Part shown: piece by piece, positions 26,916 through 27,255 of the stretch | Position numbering within the stretch: the first letter of the stretch is position 1 | How the letters are laid out: every line of letters starts with the position of its first letter | From: Nemertoderma westbladi | Lineage: Eukaryota; Xenacoelomorpha; Nemertodermatida; Nemertodermatidae | Assembly: GCA_032718475.1 (NCBI GenBank) | Contig: JAUCBJ010003438.1 | Span: 1 to 27,255, forward strand | Length of the DNA stretch: 27,255 nt | Reading direction: 5' to 3' | Position numbers and translations under genes: made by a program | Notes under the pieces: generated by a model | The model's input: only the letters and a program-made list of their open reading frames with translations | Database searches by the model: none | Told to the model about the DNA's origin: nothing

Positions 26916-27000
26916 AAGACGTCCGAGAAAATCCCGAATTTTTGGACCCCCCCCCCCCCCCCCCCCCCCTCCCCCCTGTCCGTAAATGTCAGGATTTGGC
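26900..27000 (+). mobile_element. Transposon-end remnant, AGGGGTCATCCATAAA type, with C run
   Basis: AGGGGTCATCCATAAAAGAC followed by GTCC..GAATTTTTGGA, a 23-base C run (26947-26969) and TGTCCGTAAATGTC. It resembles the remnant at 12282-12411 on the minus strand. It abuts the stop of the Harbinger relic. Confidence 0.4.
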
Positions 27001-27027
27001 CGGTTTTACAGTATATGTATATATCCT

Positions 27028-27180
27028 AGTTGTTTGAAACTGTCTGAATTTGTTTGAAGTTGTCTGAATCTGTTTGAAGTTGTTGGATTGTTTGAAACTG
27101 TCTGAATTTGTTTGAAGTTGTCTGAATCTGTTTGAAGTTGTTGGACTGTTGGAGTTTGTCTGAAAGTGTTTGAAGCTGTT
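27028..27180. repeat. Right subterminal TTTGAA/CTGAAT repeat array
   Basis: A block of about 72 bp (TTGTTTGAAACTGTCTGAAT then TTGTTTGAAGTTGTCTGAAT) occurs twice, followed by looser units. It belongs to the element ending at 27230. Confidence 0.9.
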
Positions 27181-27255
27181 GGATCCGATCGGTTCAGATC
27201 GGATCCGATGGCATTCTGTTGGTGAGCGGGACTGTAATACAGCAAGTAGGAGCCA

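Larger units (their letters stand above)
24141..27230. mobile_element. 3.1 kb element with CCCGCTTACCAACAG inverted ends
   Basis: The left end (24141-24180) and the right end (27191-27230, inverted) agree at about 36 of 40 positions (CCCGCT.ACCAACAGA.TGC, then CATCGGATCCGATC). Next to both ends lie long runs of CTGTTTGAAGTTGTCTGAAT-like repeats (24225-24425 and 27028-27180). These run in the same direction at both ends although the termini are inverted. A target duplication is not clear (ATTGAATACA on the left, ACTGTAATACA on the right). The inside holds a Harbinger relic, a G-run repeat and the GCAAGTC motif array. It may be a composite. Confidence 0.6.

Overview
This is animal nuclear DNA, most likely from a marine invertebrate. 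The evidence is spliced coding sequence with GT-AG introns, two metazoan housekeeping genes on the minus strand (UPF1 and PYROXD1), AT-rich intergenic DNA, and a dense load of decayed and nested transposable elements (LINE, pogo/Tigger, PIF/Harbinger, fold-back elements). The frequent AGGCCT-type words and pure G/C runs would suit an echinoderm or another invertebrate deuterostome. That placement is only an impression; no species can be named from the sequence alone.

Layout. Positions 1-1483 (minus strand) hold the first two coding exons of UPF1, the core helicase of nonsense-mediated decay. Exon 2 ends in a 47-51 bp minisatellite that copies the exon end together with its 5' splice site. Positions 1484-2548 are the UPF1 upstream region. 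Positions 2549-6973 look like a decayed element with CAGTCGGGG-type inverted ends; it contains small hairpins and a broken LINE reverse transcriptase (about 4860-6797).

Positions 7212-16732 hold a four-level transposon nest. A pogo/Tigger-like transposase relic (7212-7508 and 15823-16732) is split by an 8.3 kb element with TACCCTATAAGCAT ends. That element carries an intact open reading frame for a DUF4806-domain protein (exon 12618-13742) followed by a 1.2 kb minisatellite. It is itself interrupted by a 3357 bp element (8039-11395) with 71-bp perfect inverted ends and a clean 8-bp target duplication, and that element contains a further inverted-end element (8777-10933).

Positions 16733-19550 are mostly featureless, with small tandem repeats and G/C runs. 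Positions 19551-20254 are a near-identical second copy of the Tigger transposase 3' part. It abuts a hammerhead-ribozyme-like motif (20254-20296, minus strand) and a 161-bp palindrome.

Positions 20917-22440 encode a complete intronless PYROXD1 (minus strand). Downstream of 22441 in window coordinates lie a 221-bp fold-back element with a 6-bp target duplication (22874-23094), a 26-bp LINE-tail insertion with an 11-bp target duplication (24693-24717), and a 3.1 kb inverted-end element (24141-27230) that holds a Harbinger transposase relic.

The two cellular genes both act in RNA metabolism (UPF1 in mRNA surveillance; PYROXD1 protects the tRNA ligase complex), but they are about 19 kb apart and nothing shows shared control. 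The most unusual items are the minisatellite of 5' splice sites in UPF1, the DUF4806 gene inside a transposon-like unit with no recognisable transposase, the element built from 24 copies of the self-complementary decamer CTACGCGTAG, and the hammerhead-like motif next to a long palindrome.
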